Shown here: positions 45,065 to 53,646 of the stretch, piece after piece
Layout of the letters: each line of letters starts with the position of its first letter
Position numbering within the stretch: position 1 is the first letter of the stretch
Assembly: GCA_965221105.1 (NCBI GenBank)
Contig: OZ244871.1
Coordinates: 868,001-932,000 of the forward strand
Origin: GM7GCV1 sp965221105
GTDB taxonomy: Bacteria; Pseudomonadota; Gammaproteobacteria; Pseudomonadales; GM7GCV1
Length of the DNA stretch: 64,000 nt
Direction: 5' to 3'
Notes under the pieces: model-generated
The model's database searches: none
Told to the model about the DNA's origin: nothing
Seen by the model: only the letters and a program-made list of their open reading frames with translations
Position numbers and translations under genes: made by a program

Positions 45065-46927
45065 CTAGCGTCCACGCAGGAACAGCCTGTCGAGTTCGGC
45101 CATACTCAGTTGTGTCCAGGTGGGTCGTCCATGATTGCACTGCCCGCTGCGCTCGGTCACCTCCATGTCTCGCAGCAGCGCATTCATTTCCTCGATCTTG
45201 AGTGTCCGGTTCGCCCTCACTGAGGCATGACAGGCCATGTTGCCGAGTATGTCGTTGATCTGCAGTTCGATGCGGCTGGATCGGCCCATCTCCAGAATGT
45301 CGGACAGAACATCACGCACCAGCGGCTCCACCTGGGGCTGTTTCAACAGTACCGGAACCTGACGCACCAGCAGGGTCTCGGGCCCCGCCCGCTCCAACTG
45401 GATGCCCAAGCGGGCGAAGGTTTCCAGATGCTCCTCCGCGGCATCGGCTTCCCGCGAGCTGACTGCAAATGACTCCGGCACCAGCAGTGGCTGGCGCGCC
45501 AATCCCTCGGCATCCCAGGCAGTGCGCATTTTTTCCAGCGTGATTCGCTCGTGAGCGGCGTGCATATCCACCAGTATCAGCCCCTGTGCATTTTCTGCAA
45601 GGACATAGACGCCTGCGAGCTGGGCAATGGCGTAGCCGAGGGGCGGAATCTCCTGCCCGGAGCGAGAGTGCGGATCATCCCGTGCATCGGGAAAAGACCT
45701 GTCGGTACCCGGTCCATCTGCAACCGGCTCCCCGACCGGGCTATAGAACGCCAGGGTCTCCCTGTTCTGGGCCGCACCGGGAGCGGTCGATCTTCTGCGG
45801 TCAAATCCACGCCGGTGACCCTGTGTGTCCCTCAGGCCAATCGTACCCTGCACCGGCTCGGAATGAGCGAGCGCGGAATCTGCGCTCTGACGAAATCCTG
45901 CAGCTGCCACCACAGCCTGATCTCCCGGCCGGGTCTGCGCGATCACCCGATGCAGGGCGCTGAAAATAAATCCGTGTACAGCGCGAGAGTCCCTGAACCG
46001 CACCTCATGCTTGGTCGGATGCACATTCACATCCACCCAGGCAGGATCGATCTCAAGGAACAGCACAAAGGCCGGGTGGCGCCCCTGGTAGAGCACATCC
46101 TGATACGCCTGGCGCACGGCATGGGAGACCACCTTGTCCCTCACGGAGCGACCATTGACATAGAAATACTGCAGATCGGCCTGGCTTCTGGAGAAAGTGG
46201 GCAGCCCCATCCAGCCCCAGAGGCGCAATCGGTCGCTCGACTCGTCAATGGGCAGCGCCTGCTCCATGAACGCCGAGCCACAGACCGCGGCTACCCTGTG
46301 TGCCTGCTCGGCTGGAGAGGTGCAGGGGTTCATGGCATGCATGCTTCGACCGTTGTGTTCCAGCCGGAATCCAATGTCGAGATGACTCAGGGACAGCCGC
46401 TTGACCACGTCATCAATGCGACCAAACTCTGTTTTCTCCGTCTTGAGAAATTTGCGCCGGGCCGGCGTATTGAAAAACAGGTCCTGAACATCCACGCTGG
46501 TTCCGGGCGTGTGCGCGGCCGGGCTCAGTATAGGCTCCATCTCCACGCCCTCCGTCTGGACCTGCCAGCCAGACTCATCGACCAGGGCAGACTTCAGGGT
46601 GAGCCGTGATACGGAGGCAATGCTGGCCAGCGCCTCGCCCCTGAATCCAAGGGAACTGACAGCCTCCAGGTCGCCAGGTTCTTTGATCTTGCTCGTCGCA
46701 TGACGGGTCAGCGCCAGTGGCAACTGAGCCTGGGCAATACCGCATCCGTTGTCGCGCACCCTGATTCTCTTGGATCCGCCCTGTTCAATCTGTACATCAA
46801 TCTGGGTTGCACCCGAGTCCAGGCTGTTCTCCAGCAGCTCCTTGACCACCGAAGCGGGGCGTTCAACAACCTCACCTGCGGCAATCTGGTTGGCGAGCCT
46901 GGACGACAATCGTTCAATTGAGGGCAT
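45065..46927 (-). CDS. mutL: DNA mismatch repair protein MutL
   Basis: A 620-residue GHKL ATPase that couples mismatch recognition to strand excision. The N-terminus has NQIAAGEVVERPASVVKELLENSLDSGA, DNGCGI and RHATSKI. The C-terminus carries endonuclease-type motifs: DMHAAHERITLEKM (DxHAxxERxxxE), ACHASVRANRTLKIEEM and CNHGRPTW. It is therefore likely a nicking MutL, as in species without MutH. The gene lies between bioA and a defence island rather than between amiC and miaA. Confidence 0.97.
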   Translation of the reverse strand: MPSIERLSSRLANQIAAGEVVERPASVVKELLENSLDSGATQIDVQIEQGGSKRIRVRDNGCGIAQAQLPLALTRHATSKIKEPGDLEAVSSLGFRGEALASIASVSRLTLKSALVDESGWQVQTEGVEMEPILSPAAHTPGTSVDVQDLFFNTPARRKFLKTEKTEFGRIDDVVKRLSLSHLDIGFRLEHNGRSMHAMNPCTSPAEQAHRVAAVCGSAFMEQALPIDESSDRLRLWGWMGLPTFSRSQADLQYFYVNGRSVRDKVVSHAVRQAYQDVLYQGRHPAFVLFLEIDPAWVDVNVHPTKHEVRFRDSRAVHGFIFSALHRVIAQTRPGDQAVVAAAGFRQSADSALAHSEPVQGTIGLRDTQGHRRGFDRRRSTAPGAAQNRETLAFYSPVGEPVADGPGTDRSFPDARDDPHSRSGQEIPPLGYAIAQLAGVYVLAENAQGLILVDMHAAHERITLEKMRTAWDAEGLARQPLLVPESFAVSSREADAAEEHLETFARLGIQLERAGPETLLVRQVPVLLKQPQVEPLVRDVLSDILEMGRSSRIELQINDILGNMACHASVRANRTLKIEEMNALLRDMEVTERSGQCNHGRPTWTQLSMAELDRLFLRGR

Positions 46928-47077
46928 ACAGCGGGCGTGCTCAGGAAAAATCTCGGTCTCTGGATTATAGCCGTTTTGCCGCGGTCGATGAGCGCCGGTT
47001 GGGTGCCGTGCAAGCCACCTTTATGTCCGGCAGCAGATCAGGCATGATGAAGGTCTCGCCACAGCTAACGAAAACTG

Positions 47078-47479
47078 ATGACTCTGGAACTTCTCAGCAG
47101 CTATCTCTTTCTGAAGCAGATTCACGTAGCCTGCGTCATTGTCTCGGCATCCGGCTTTTGTGTACGAGGCCTGTGGATGATTGCCAGACCGCAGCTGTTG
47201 ACACTGCGCTGGGTGAGAGTGGCACCGCACCTGGTGGATACCCTTCTGCTGGCCAGCGCCCTGGGACTGGTCTTTCAGGCGGGCATATCTACACTTCAGC
47301 AACCCTGGATGATCGCCAAAATAGCCGGACTCCTGCTGTACATTGTTCTGGGTTCCATCGCCCTGAAACGCGGCAGGACTCGAGCGGCACGAATCAGTGC
47401 ATTTGCCGCTGCGCTGGCGACTCTGGGCTACATCACCTGTGTAGCCTTCACGAAATCGGCACTTCCATTTGCAGTGTAA
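47078..47479 (+). CDS. SirB2 family membrane protein
   Basis: A 133-residue protein with four hydrophobic spans: SSYLFLKQIHVACVIVSASGFCVRGLW, LVDTLLLASALGLVFQ, IAKIAGLLLYIVLGSIAL and AAFAALATLGYITCVAFT. The opening LKQIHVxCVxxSxxGFxxRG and the KIxxLLxYIxLGxxALKRG stretch are SirB2 landmarks. Function is unknown. It is divergent from mutL and has a good terminator behind it. Confidence 0.85.
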   Translation: MTLELLSSYLFLKQIHVACVIVSASGFCVRGLWMIARPQLLTLRWVRVAPHLVDTLLLASALGLVFQAGISTLQQPWMIAKIAGLLLYIVLGSIALKRGRTRAARISAFAAALATLGYITCVAFTKSALPFAV

Positions 47480-47484
47480 GCCTG

Positions 47485-47524
47485 GGGAGGATGCTGTGTA
47501 ACACATCATCCTCCCTCCCCTTTT
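47485..47524 (+). terminator. Rho-independent terminator after sirB2
   Basis: GGGAGGATG/CATCCTCCC, a perfect 9-bp stem (47485-47493 with 47507-47515) extended by an inner TGTG/CACA, followed by CCCCTTTT. It lies 6 bases after the sirB2 stop. The next 350 bases to the NYN promoter hold no gene I trust. Confidence 0.65.
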
Positions 47525-47883
47525 CTCTGCTCAACATATTTTCCTGAGTCGCAAGCAAAGACCTTTCGCTGAGGCTACGTCCAGATCGCATGCACACACA
47601 AGGCCTATCCTGAACATCATGTGCAACACTCGCACCTCGCGTCAGACAGACCTTCGACCTTTTGGTGTTTCGCTAGAAAATGACAGAACCTTTACTCCTT
47701 CGCTCATCAATCGAATTGAGAAGCAGGTCCGCGAAAAACGTGCCAAAACGATTAAAATCGGCCTGTTGCCGCACGGCGCTCATATATGAGATTGGCACGA
47801 GTCTGCGACAAGGAGTGCTTGAACAGAAGCATCTGAGCAATCTTTGCATTTTTGCACAATTCTCGTTTTTGCTAGATTTATCA

Positions 47884-47912
47884 TTGACTTCGCTCAGGGA
47901 GATAACTATATT
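47884..47912 (+). promoter_or_regulatory. Promoter of the NYN-domain gene
   Basis: TTGACT (47884-47889), a 17-base spacer, then TATATT (47907-47912). This is the best sigma-70 match in the region, and predicts transcription from about 47919, just before the hairpin. Confidence 0.55.
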
Positions 47913-47924
47913 TCGCGTCATAGT

Positions 47925-47980
47925 GCCCCATAAAGTACTCGTCTCCAATCATAGCGAGACGACGAAATATGGGGCTTTTT
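47925..47980 (+). ncRNA. Terminator-like structured leader of the NYN gene
   Basis: GCCCCATA (47925-47932) pairs perfectly with TATGGGGC (47968-47975), and an inner TCGTCT/AGACGA stem supports a long hairpin. TTTTT follows at once. With the promoter above, the hairpin would sit at the 5' end of the transcript and about 20 bases before the NYN start codon. It could act as an attenuator, a short stable RNA, or a target for the NYN protein itself. Confidence 0.5.
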
Positions 47981-47998
47981 CGTTTCAGGGACAAAACA

Positions 47999-48718
47999 AT
48001 GGGAAAGCAGAATAAATTGGCAATTCGGAAAACTGCCGTTCTGATCGATGGGGCGTTCTTCATAAAACGTTACCGGGCCTTGTATCCCGATTGGGATTCC
48101 AAGACTTCGAAAGAGATTGTCAGAAGCCTGATCGCCGGGATCATGTCCGATCTCAGAAAAATCAACAGGCATTCCAGATTCGAGATTTACAGAATCTTTT
48201 ACTACGACTGCCCCCCTCTCAATAAACGGCTTGAGAACCCGGTCACCAAGATCGGGTTCAACACAATACGCTCTAACGAAGCCGTCTTCCGACTGGCGCT
48301 TTTTGAAGAGCTCAAAAAATCTCGAAAGGTGGCTTTGCGACTTGGATCCTTATCTGAAAATGGTGCATGGATCATTAAGCCGGACATAGGCAAAAAACTC
48401 ATTAACAAGAAAATCACAGTCGACGATTTAACGGCCGAATCAGTTCACTACGAAGCACCACAGAAAGGTGTGGATATGAAGATCGGGGTCGATATTGCCT
48501 CACTGGCCTACAAACAGCACATCGATCAGATTTTACTTATTGCCGGTGATACGGATTTCGTACCAGCAGCCAAGCTTGCGAGGCGAGAAGGTATCGATTT
48601 TATACTGGACCCAATGTGGAATCCTATAAACCCCGCGTTGCATGAACACATTGACGGACTTCAGTCTTGCTGGGATAAACCAGAGCACCTGCATTCTGAC
48701 GGTGCAGGTGCTGGCTGA
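47999..48718 (+). CDS. NYN-domain (PIN-like, LabA/DUF88-type) protein
   Basis: A 239-residue protein with a NYN/PIN-like RNase fold: first acidic strand KTAVLIDGAFFIKRY, the conserved KGVDMKIGVDIASLAY, and LLIAGDTDFVPAAKLARREGIDF. The three Asp positions are intact. NYN proteins are metal-dependent RNases in RNA turnover and in some defence loci. ATG 47999 is preferred; AGGG lies about 10 bases upstream. The extreme C-terminus (HLHSDGAGAG) runs into an ISAs1 remnant, so the native end may be lost. Clearly AT-richer than the core genes. Confidence 0.8.
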   Translation: MGKQNKLAIRKTAVLIDGAFFIKRYRALYPDWDSKTSKEIVRSLIAGIMSDLRKINRHSRFEIYRIFYYDCPPLNKRLENPVTKIGFNTIRSNEAVFRLALFEELKKSRKVALRLGSLSENGAWIIKPDIGKKLINKKITVDDLTAESVHYEAPQKGVDMKIGVDIASLAYKQHIDQILLIAGDTDFVPAAKLARREGIDFILDPMWNPINPALHEHIDGLQSCWDKPEHLHSDGAGAG

Positions 48719-48900
48719 GCTGGCCAACATAAAGGACTGCCTGGCTGTGGCGTAGTTCGCACAATCGCTGTCGCAGGAGGAGCTGAGGGCGGTCGGCGCG
48801 TGGCGCAACCCGGAGACGGGACACCGTATACCGGTCTCGAAGTTCACCCTGAACAGGGCGGCAGGCGTCGGGCGAGATGGCGAGCGCACGGCTACGTGTC
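48706..48900 (+). pseudogene. ISAs1-family transposase, N-terminal remnant
   Basis: The plus strand reads LAELANIKDCLAVA, a stop, then FAQSLSQEELRAVGAWRNPE, TGHRIPVSKFTLNR. This resembles the ISAs1 N-terminus (AxIAxFAxxLxxxELxxLRxWRNPxTGxxxxPSxxTxxRxL). It has an internal stop and is truncated. It overlaps the last codons of the NYN gene. Confidence 0.55.
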
Positions 48901-48991
48901 GGTTCCTGACAGACTAAGACTATCGGGATGCTGATCTGACCTGCTGCGATCCCCTGGCGGCCTCTGCATGGGTTGCGTTTATAACTGAGTT

Positions 48992-49429
48992 TTAAGACAG
49001 ATTCTCCGGTCCAGACTTGAGCGTATTCTCCATCAATTCTAGATAGAGACCTTTTCCAGGAATAACATTCCTGACTCCACCTTCCGGATTCGCAATATCC
49101 CCATGTCTCCTCGGGATTAGATGAACGTGGCAATGAAACACTGTCTGTCCAGCAAGCTTTCCGCAATTCACACCTACGTTGAAATCAACAGGCTCATGAC
49201 TTTCGGACTCAACCGTCTTTCGTCTGGCCACTAAAAGCTGGTGAACCGCTAAAAGTTCTTCATCCTGCAAATCAAAATAGCTCTCAACATGTCGCTTTGG
49301 AATTATAAGGCTGTGGAACTCTGTAACGGGAAAGGCATCCTCGATTACAAAAGCATGCTCGTTTCGGGCGATAATGCGATCACTATCAGAAGATACTAAT
49401 CTGCAAAACAGGCAGTTCTTACTGGACAA
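48992..49429 (-). CDS. HIT-family nucleotide hydrolase
   Basis: A 145-residue histidine-triad protein. MSSKNCLFCRLVSSDSDRIIARNEHAFVI is the usual Zn-binding start (C-x-F-C) and VFHCHVHLIPRR is the HxHxH active-site triad. HIT enzymes hydrolyse or transfer AMP/NMP from nucleoside phosphoramidates and dinucleotides. It is AT-rich and lies inside the island between NYN and HNH genes; whether it works with either is unknown. Confidence 0.9.
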   Translation of the reverse strand: MSSKNCLFCRLVSSDSDRIIARNEHAFVIEDAFPVTEFHSLIIPKRHVESYFDLQDEELLAVHQLLVARRKTVESESHEPVDFNVGVNCGKLAGQTVFHCHVHLIPRRHGDIANPEGGVRNVIPGKGLYLELMENTLKSGPENLS

Positions 49430-49485
49430 TGGGCTCTCTCTTTACTTGAAACCAGAGTCGGACAACATATCGAACCACCATCCGG

Positions 49486-50349
49486 CTAATGCTTATACTT
49501 CTCCTCGGCATGCCACAACAAGTACTCGCTACCGGGATGATCGTCTCTGCTTAAAGGAAGTCTGATCTCCGTCCCCTTATAGTCAGTCAAATATGTTTCC
49601 GCCGCCCCAAAGGCATGAGCCCGCGGCGACACTTCGATTTTGAATTTTTCTGGATCTATCATAAACACACCGTAATCAAACAGCTTATGGTGTATGGGAC
49701 ACAGCGCTAACCCATTGTTAACGCTATCTGGCCCACCTGCGTTATGCCACATGATGTGTGCTGCTTCTAATCCAATGGCAACTTTCCCCAGGACCAAATG
49801 GAACTCACATACAGCACAGCGTGAACGATAAGCAGTGATTATTCGCTCTCGAAACCTAGGGTCTCTTCTTCTGGCATCGGAATCATCAGCAACCGTCAAA
49901 CTGACACTCTCCAGCAGGTCTTCAAGGTAGCTGCTCTGGAAATGGGTAAGCACTAAGTCTGTAGCTATCTCGTTAACCAATTCAGGGTTACTATTTAGCG
50001 CGTCTCTAATTTCTTGGTTAAAACAGGCTGATGTCCGTCGCTCACGGAGATCAGCTTTGTTCGCGGAGCCGTGTTCATCCTCCTTGACGTTTTCCCAATT
50101 TTTGAGTTCAAATATTCCTTCGTTTTTGCCCAACCTCCAAAACGGGTCGTTCGGACGATACGTTCTCCTGGATGGGCCGAACTTTACGAGTAGGTCTGTG
50201 AGCTCCTCCTCGATGTCACGATACTCGAATGTATCTATCCCATTGCTAAAGCGCCCAAGTGCCAACAACAACATTAGTGGCTTATGCGGCGCTCGTTTAC
50301 CATTGCTTTGCCACTGAACTATCTCTTTAAATTTTGACTTTACATTCAT
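49486..50349 (-). CDS. Probable phosphorothioate-dependent HNH restriction endonuclease
   Basis: A 287-residue nuclease. The N-terminal part (FKEIVQWQSNGKRAPHKPLMLLLALGRF, later RRTYRPNDPFWRL) matches the sulfur-binding domain of ScoMcrA/SprMcrA-type enzymes. The C-terminal HNH is RCAVCEF..GLEAAHIMWHNAGGPDSVNNGLALCPIHHKLFDYGVF, with His/Asn/His and the Cys pairs intact. By family it cuts DNA bearing phosphorothioate marks, as a type IV system. No dnd modification genes are visible here. Start MNVKSKFKEI is preferred over an 11-codon longer frame. Confidence 0.8.
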   Translation of the reverse strand: MNVKSKFKEIVQWQSNGKRAPHKPLMLLLALGRFSNGIDTFEYRDIEEELTDLLVKFGPSRRTYRPNDPFWRLGKNEGIFELKNWENVKEDEHGSANKADLRERRTSACFNQEIRDALNSNPELVNEIATDLVLTHFQSSYLEDLLESVSLTVADDSDARRRDPRFRERIITAYRSRCAVCEFHLVLGKVAIGLEAAHIMWHNAGGPDSVNNGLALCPIHHKLFDYGVFMIDPEKFKIEVSPRAHAFGAAETYLTDYKGTEIRLPLSRDDHPGSEYLLWHAEEKYKH

Positions 50350-50406
50350 GGACACTGTTCTACCGCAGCACTGTAAATCCAAATTTTCATTGGCTCATAT
50401 TTACCG

Positions 50407-50800
50407 ATCATTTCTCCCACCGGGGTTTATCAGAATAGGGCCCAATCCACAGGTCCCTTTTCGGGATTGACCCTGTCCGGAGATTTTTTCTGTCGTGTCA
50501 TGCCAAATACCTCCAGGTGCACTTCCGCAACCAGTTCTTCGAGCTGTTCCCTGTCGGTCGCTCGCAAAACCAGACCGGCTTTCATCAGCCTGTTGAGGTA
50601 CTGTTCCCTTCCCAGGTTGCGCTTGGCACCAACTTCCATGTGCCGGTGGTAAGCGGTCAAATCAGTGGTGAGCAACTTGAGGCAGGCGGGCTTGGTGTCA
50701 GTCATATGTGTGGGTGCTGCGTCCTGCGTCCTGTCCAAATGCGAGTAATCGAGTCCATCTTAACAGCGGTATTGATCAACGAATGTCTTATATTTCAAGC
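50407..50800. repeat. Left copy of a ~390-bp direct repeat
   Basis: The sequence from ATCATTTCTCCCACCGGGG through the small gene and into its upstream region recurs at 54607-54985, in the same orientation, with roughly 80-85% identity by eye. The two copies bracket about 4.2 kb. Confidence 0.8.
50430..50705 (-). CDS. Small protein of unknown function, also present as a decayed copy
   Basis: A 91-residue acidic-basic helical protein (MTDTKPACLKLLTTDLTAYHRHMEVGAKRNLGREQYLNRLMKAGLVLRA...). It has no family I recognise. The segment LTAYHRHMEVGAKRN, and an intact frame beside a decayed second copy at 54.6-54.9 kb, suggest it was once functional in both places. The start MTDTKPACL is used because both copies share it. 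Confidence 0.5.
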   Translation of the reverse strand: MTDTKPACLKLLTTDLTAYHRHMEVGAKRNLGREQYLNRLMKAGLVLRATDREQLEELVAEVHLEVFGMTRQKKSPDRVNPEKGPVDWALF

Positions 50801-50892
50801 AGTCTTTATACCAACCGCGTGCCCGAAAAGCATATAATCAGGATTACCAAAATAATACAGCACTGAGCATCAAATACGCTTATTAATCTGAA

Positions 50893-51652
50893 TCAACGGC
50901 GAAAACGCGGGGTCCAGGATTCCTCCAAATCTTCGTCATCGTCATCTGACAAATCCTCTGCGCTCAATACCGTCAAAGTCTTCTTATAGTTTCCAAGGCC
51001 AAGGACTTCCTCATAAAGCGAGGCTTTTACACTGCAATTGAACCAATCATCAAAACTGGTTTCTGCCTCAGCCTCCTTTCGATTCAAGATATTGTTTTCC
51101 GCACCGTTAAACCTAAGTGTTGCACTGCCACTTGGGAGTGCCTGGCCTTTTCTCGGCCAAGATAAGCCTGAGATTTCTTTCATCTCATCAGACATAAAGC
51201 AATAGTCAATTTTATGTTTCTCGCTGATAACAATTGCAATCGGATCAGGCGTTCTTTGAGCATACCGGATAGCAGTCGCCATCATAGAAGTTTCACAGAC
51301 GGCTCTCAAAGATTTAATGGCTGACATTCCACTTTGATGCTTGTTTATTTCTTGGTCAAACAAGAAGCTTGGCATTAAAAACCCCGCTGCAAAATGATCC
51401 GCTTCTAATTCATGGCGTTCAGACGAGGTAAAACCAGCTCTGGATGAATGAACATCGTTCGTTAAGAGAGCTTCTGGGTGTCCGGGAAGAAAATAATGGC
51501 CAAGCTCATGAGCAACACTAAATCTTTCAAAGCCTTTATTATCAAGGTAGGTAGCGTACATGATGCCGAAATTATTATTTTTTTGCATCAGCATACCTGA
51601 CACTCCGTGTCTATCTGGTGGCAGAGGCTCCACCAAAATATTTAAGCCTTCA
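50893..51652 (-). pseudogene. ImmA/IrrE-family metallopeptidase, N-terminus removed by the IS66 element
   Basis: The protein has a complete zinc protease core: RFSVAHELGHYFLPGHPEA with HExxH, and HELEADHFAAGFLMP supplying the third ligand. A long C-terminal region ends in an acidic tract (SDDDDEDLEESW). The frame extends upstream only to LPEGLNILVEP and stops exactly at the IS66 boundary (51652), so the N-terminal part, where an HTH antitoxin-like domain is often found, is missing. ImmA proteins cleave repressors or antitoxins in mobile elements and defence loci. It may still be expressed from a TTG or internal ATG. Confidence 0.75.
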
Positions 51653-53300
51653 GGTAACTACTCACCCCCCTTCTCCTGCTTGATCATGTCGGCGGCGATG
51701 CCTTTGAGGGCGATTTGGATGGCAGTCAACGGATTGTAGCCCTGGTGGGCCATGGACTGGAGAGAGCTGGAGATTCGGCAGTGGGCCTGGGCGTGGCGGA
51801 GGGTTCGGAAGCAGCCGGAGACCTTCTGCTTGACCTTGGCCATGCGGATATCGCGCTCGGCGCGGGTGTTGGTGAACGGGGTGTCGGGGTCGCGGCGGTG
51901 CGCAGCACCTCGGTGTCGTACTGGGTCAGCGCCTCGTGGAGGTTCTCGGCATCGGACTTGGCGATGCGCCCGCGCTGTCCGTCGAGGCGGGCGGGGGGCT
52001 GGGGAGATCCCGTGTGGCTTGGGTGAGGATGGTCCGGGAGCGCGTGCGCACGGCCGTGAAGGCTGCCTCGTCGAGAGCCTTGGCATCAAGTTCACTGACC
52101 CTGCGGCAGGTTCCGCTCAGGAGGTGGCCCAAGCGCTTGGCCCAGGCGTGGCCGTGGGCGTCCTCGACGAACCTGAGGTCGCGCAGCAGGTGGGCACCGC
52201 ACAGGGCGTGCTCACAGTGATCTCAGGCGAAGGAGCTGGCCCATCGGTCGTGGACCAGAACGCCACCAGAGCGGGGGATGACACCCAGGTCGTCGATGGC
52301 GGCGCGACCGCGCCTTCGGTGGACGAACTTCACCCTCAGGTCCCCGGCACCGATGCTGTGCACCCAGTGGTTCGTGCCATCGACGCGCAGGCTGGTCTCG
52401 TCGGCGTGCAGGGCGGGCATGGCCAGCAGACAGTCGATGGCTGTGGCTTCCCAGTCGGTCAGCGCCTCGTGCAGGCGCATCAGCCAGGCCAGCAGGGTCG
52501 CCTCGGCCACGGCGCGCCCGGTCAGGGCCTTGAGGGTCTGCGCGGCGCGCCTGAGCGGCACCATCTGGGCAGCCATGAGATGCGTGGCGAAGGCCAGGAT
52601 GCCGTGGCCGTACTGCAGCGGTCCCGGCATATCGTCCGGGAAGGAGCCCCGGCTCTCGGCTCGGCAGCTCGGGCAGGTCGTGATCTCGGCCTCGACCCTC
52701 AACTCGCGGGTCTCGAACAGGATGTCCACCAGGACCCGCCGCTCATGGCCGTGCGGGGCGACATCCCCAAGACCGCGACCGCAGGCGCGGCATTCGGCGA
52801 CCGGTGCGGTCCGCGTCTCCACGACCAGGCGGTTGGGCCCGTCCCCGGTGGCGCAGGCCTTCGGCCCCGTGCTCGTGGCACCGGGGCGCGTGCGGGCGGT
52901 CTCGTCGGGCTCCGTCCGGGAGCTCGGCAGCCCGGAGGTGCGCGAACCCTTCGGAGTGTTCTTCTCCATGAACACCGCCATCAGCACCTGAAAGAGCATC
53001 AGCAGAGCTTCGACCAGGGCGCGGCTCTCGGCGCTCATCGCGCCGTCCGCACACAGCGCCTCGAAGCGCGCCTTGAGTGCGTCGAACTCCGAGCGCAGCG
53101 ACGCGGTGTTGACCGTCGCCATGGGCTACCCGGACCCCACCGCCAAGCGCTCCGCTGGCGGCATCAGCGCGATCAGCGCCTGACACACTCCCGCTGTCGC
53201 ATTGGAACTGAAATATGCGTTGTCCATGGCCCTGTGCAATAATGAAACGCACACATCATAGAATCGCCTTCCTATGACGTCAAGGGGGGTGAGTAGTTAC
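51653..53300. mobile_element. IS66-type insertion element with decayed transposase
   Basis: 1,648 bases bounded by perfect 19-bp inverted ends: GTAACTACTCACCCCCCTT at 51653 and its complement ending at 53300. It is the parent of the deleted copies at 2.7 and 38.3 kb and the solo end at 6.8 kb. The 8 bases outside each end differ, so there is no target duplication. Each end truncates a gene: the ImmA protease on the left and the synthetase-like gene on the right. Confidence 0.88.
51658..53122 (-). pseudogene. IS66-family transposase, with in-frame stop and frameshift
   Basis: It begins MATVNTASLRSEFDALKARF (53122) and has a helical leader and zinc ribbon (CRACGRGLGDVAPHGHERR). It continues through the DDE core (HADETSLRVDGTNHWVHS and GVLVHDRWASSFA). 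A TGA stop follows; the frame continues DHCEHALCGAHLLRDL, then breaks again near 51930. The C-terminal IS66 motif PFTNTRAERDIRMAKVKQK, with the catalytic Glu, and the end SMAHQGYNPLTAIQIALKG are in another frame. Dead as it stands. Confidence 0.85.
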
Positions 53301-53646
53301 TTTCTCAAAAGAAATTGACTGGGAGACGGTGGCCGAACGGTCGGGGATTCCGTTGCAGGAACTTCACCAGCACGAAGTGGGCTCGGTATCGGGAACTCAG
53401 CGAAGGGTCGGCGAGTTCGACTGGGAGATGCTCCGTCGCGCGTGCCACTTAAACTCCCCAACGGACGTGGCGCTCACGTTCGTGGACTATCTAGACAAGG
53501 TGAACAGGGAAGCAATCCGTTTCGATCAGCTAACGCCGGAGACGATCAAGTTTATCGAGGATGTCGAGATGGTGGCAGGGGTGCCCTGTTCACTAATAGG
53601 TAATCGGTTCGACTATAAGTGCGTCATAGACCGGAGGAGGTGGTGA
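53301..53646 (+). pseudogene. Adenylosuccinate-synthetase-like protein, 5' part lost
   Basis: An open frame running straight out of the IS66 end: FSKEIDWETVAERSGIPLQE, then GTQRRVGEFDWEMLRRACHLNSPTDVALTFVDYLDK, RFDQLTPETIKFIEDVEMVA and IDRRRW. The RRVGEFDWEMLRRACxLNSPT segment matches the GTP/IMP loop of PurA (RTGWFDAVxLRxAxxINSxxG), but this is a divergent paralogue, not a copy of the housekeeping purA at 12 kb. About two thirds of the protein is missing. Its stop overlaps the next gene's ATG (TGATG), so the two were translationally coupled. It may belong to a nucleotide-linked accessory or defence system. Confidence 0.7.

Noticed and set aside
47680..48015. A 111-codon open frame overlapping the NYN promoter and leader
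   Set aside because: No homology, no ribosome-binding site, and it runs through the promoter and hairpin; not a gene.
52223..52225. TGA inside the IS66 transposase as a recoded codon
   Set aside because: A second frameshift follows downstream near 51930 and other copies are decaying too, so simple pseudogenisation is the better explanation.
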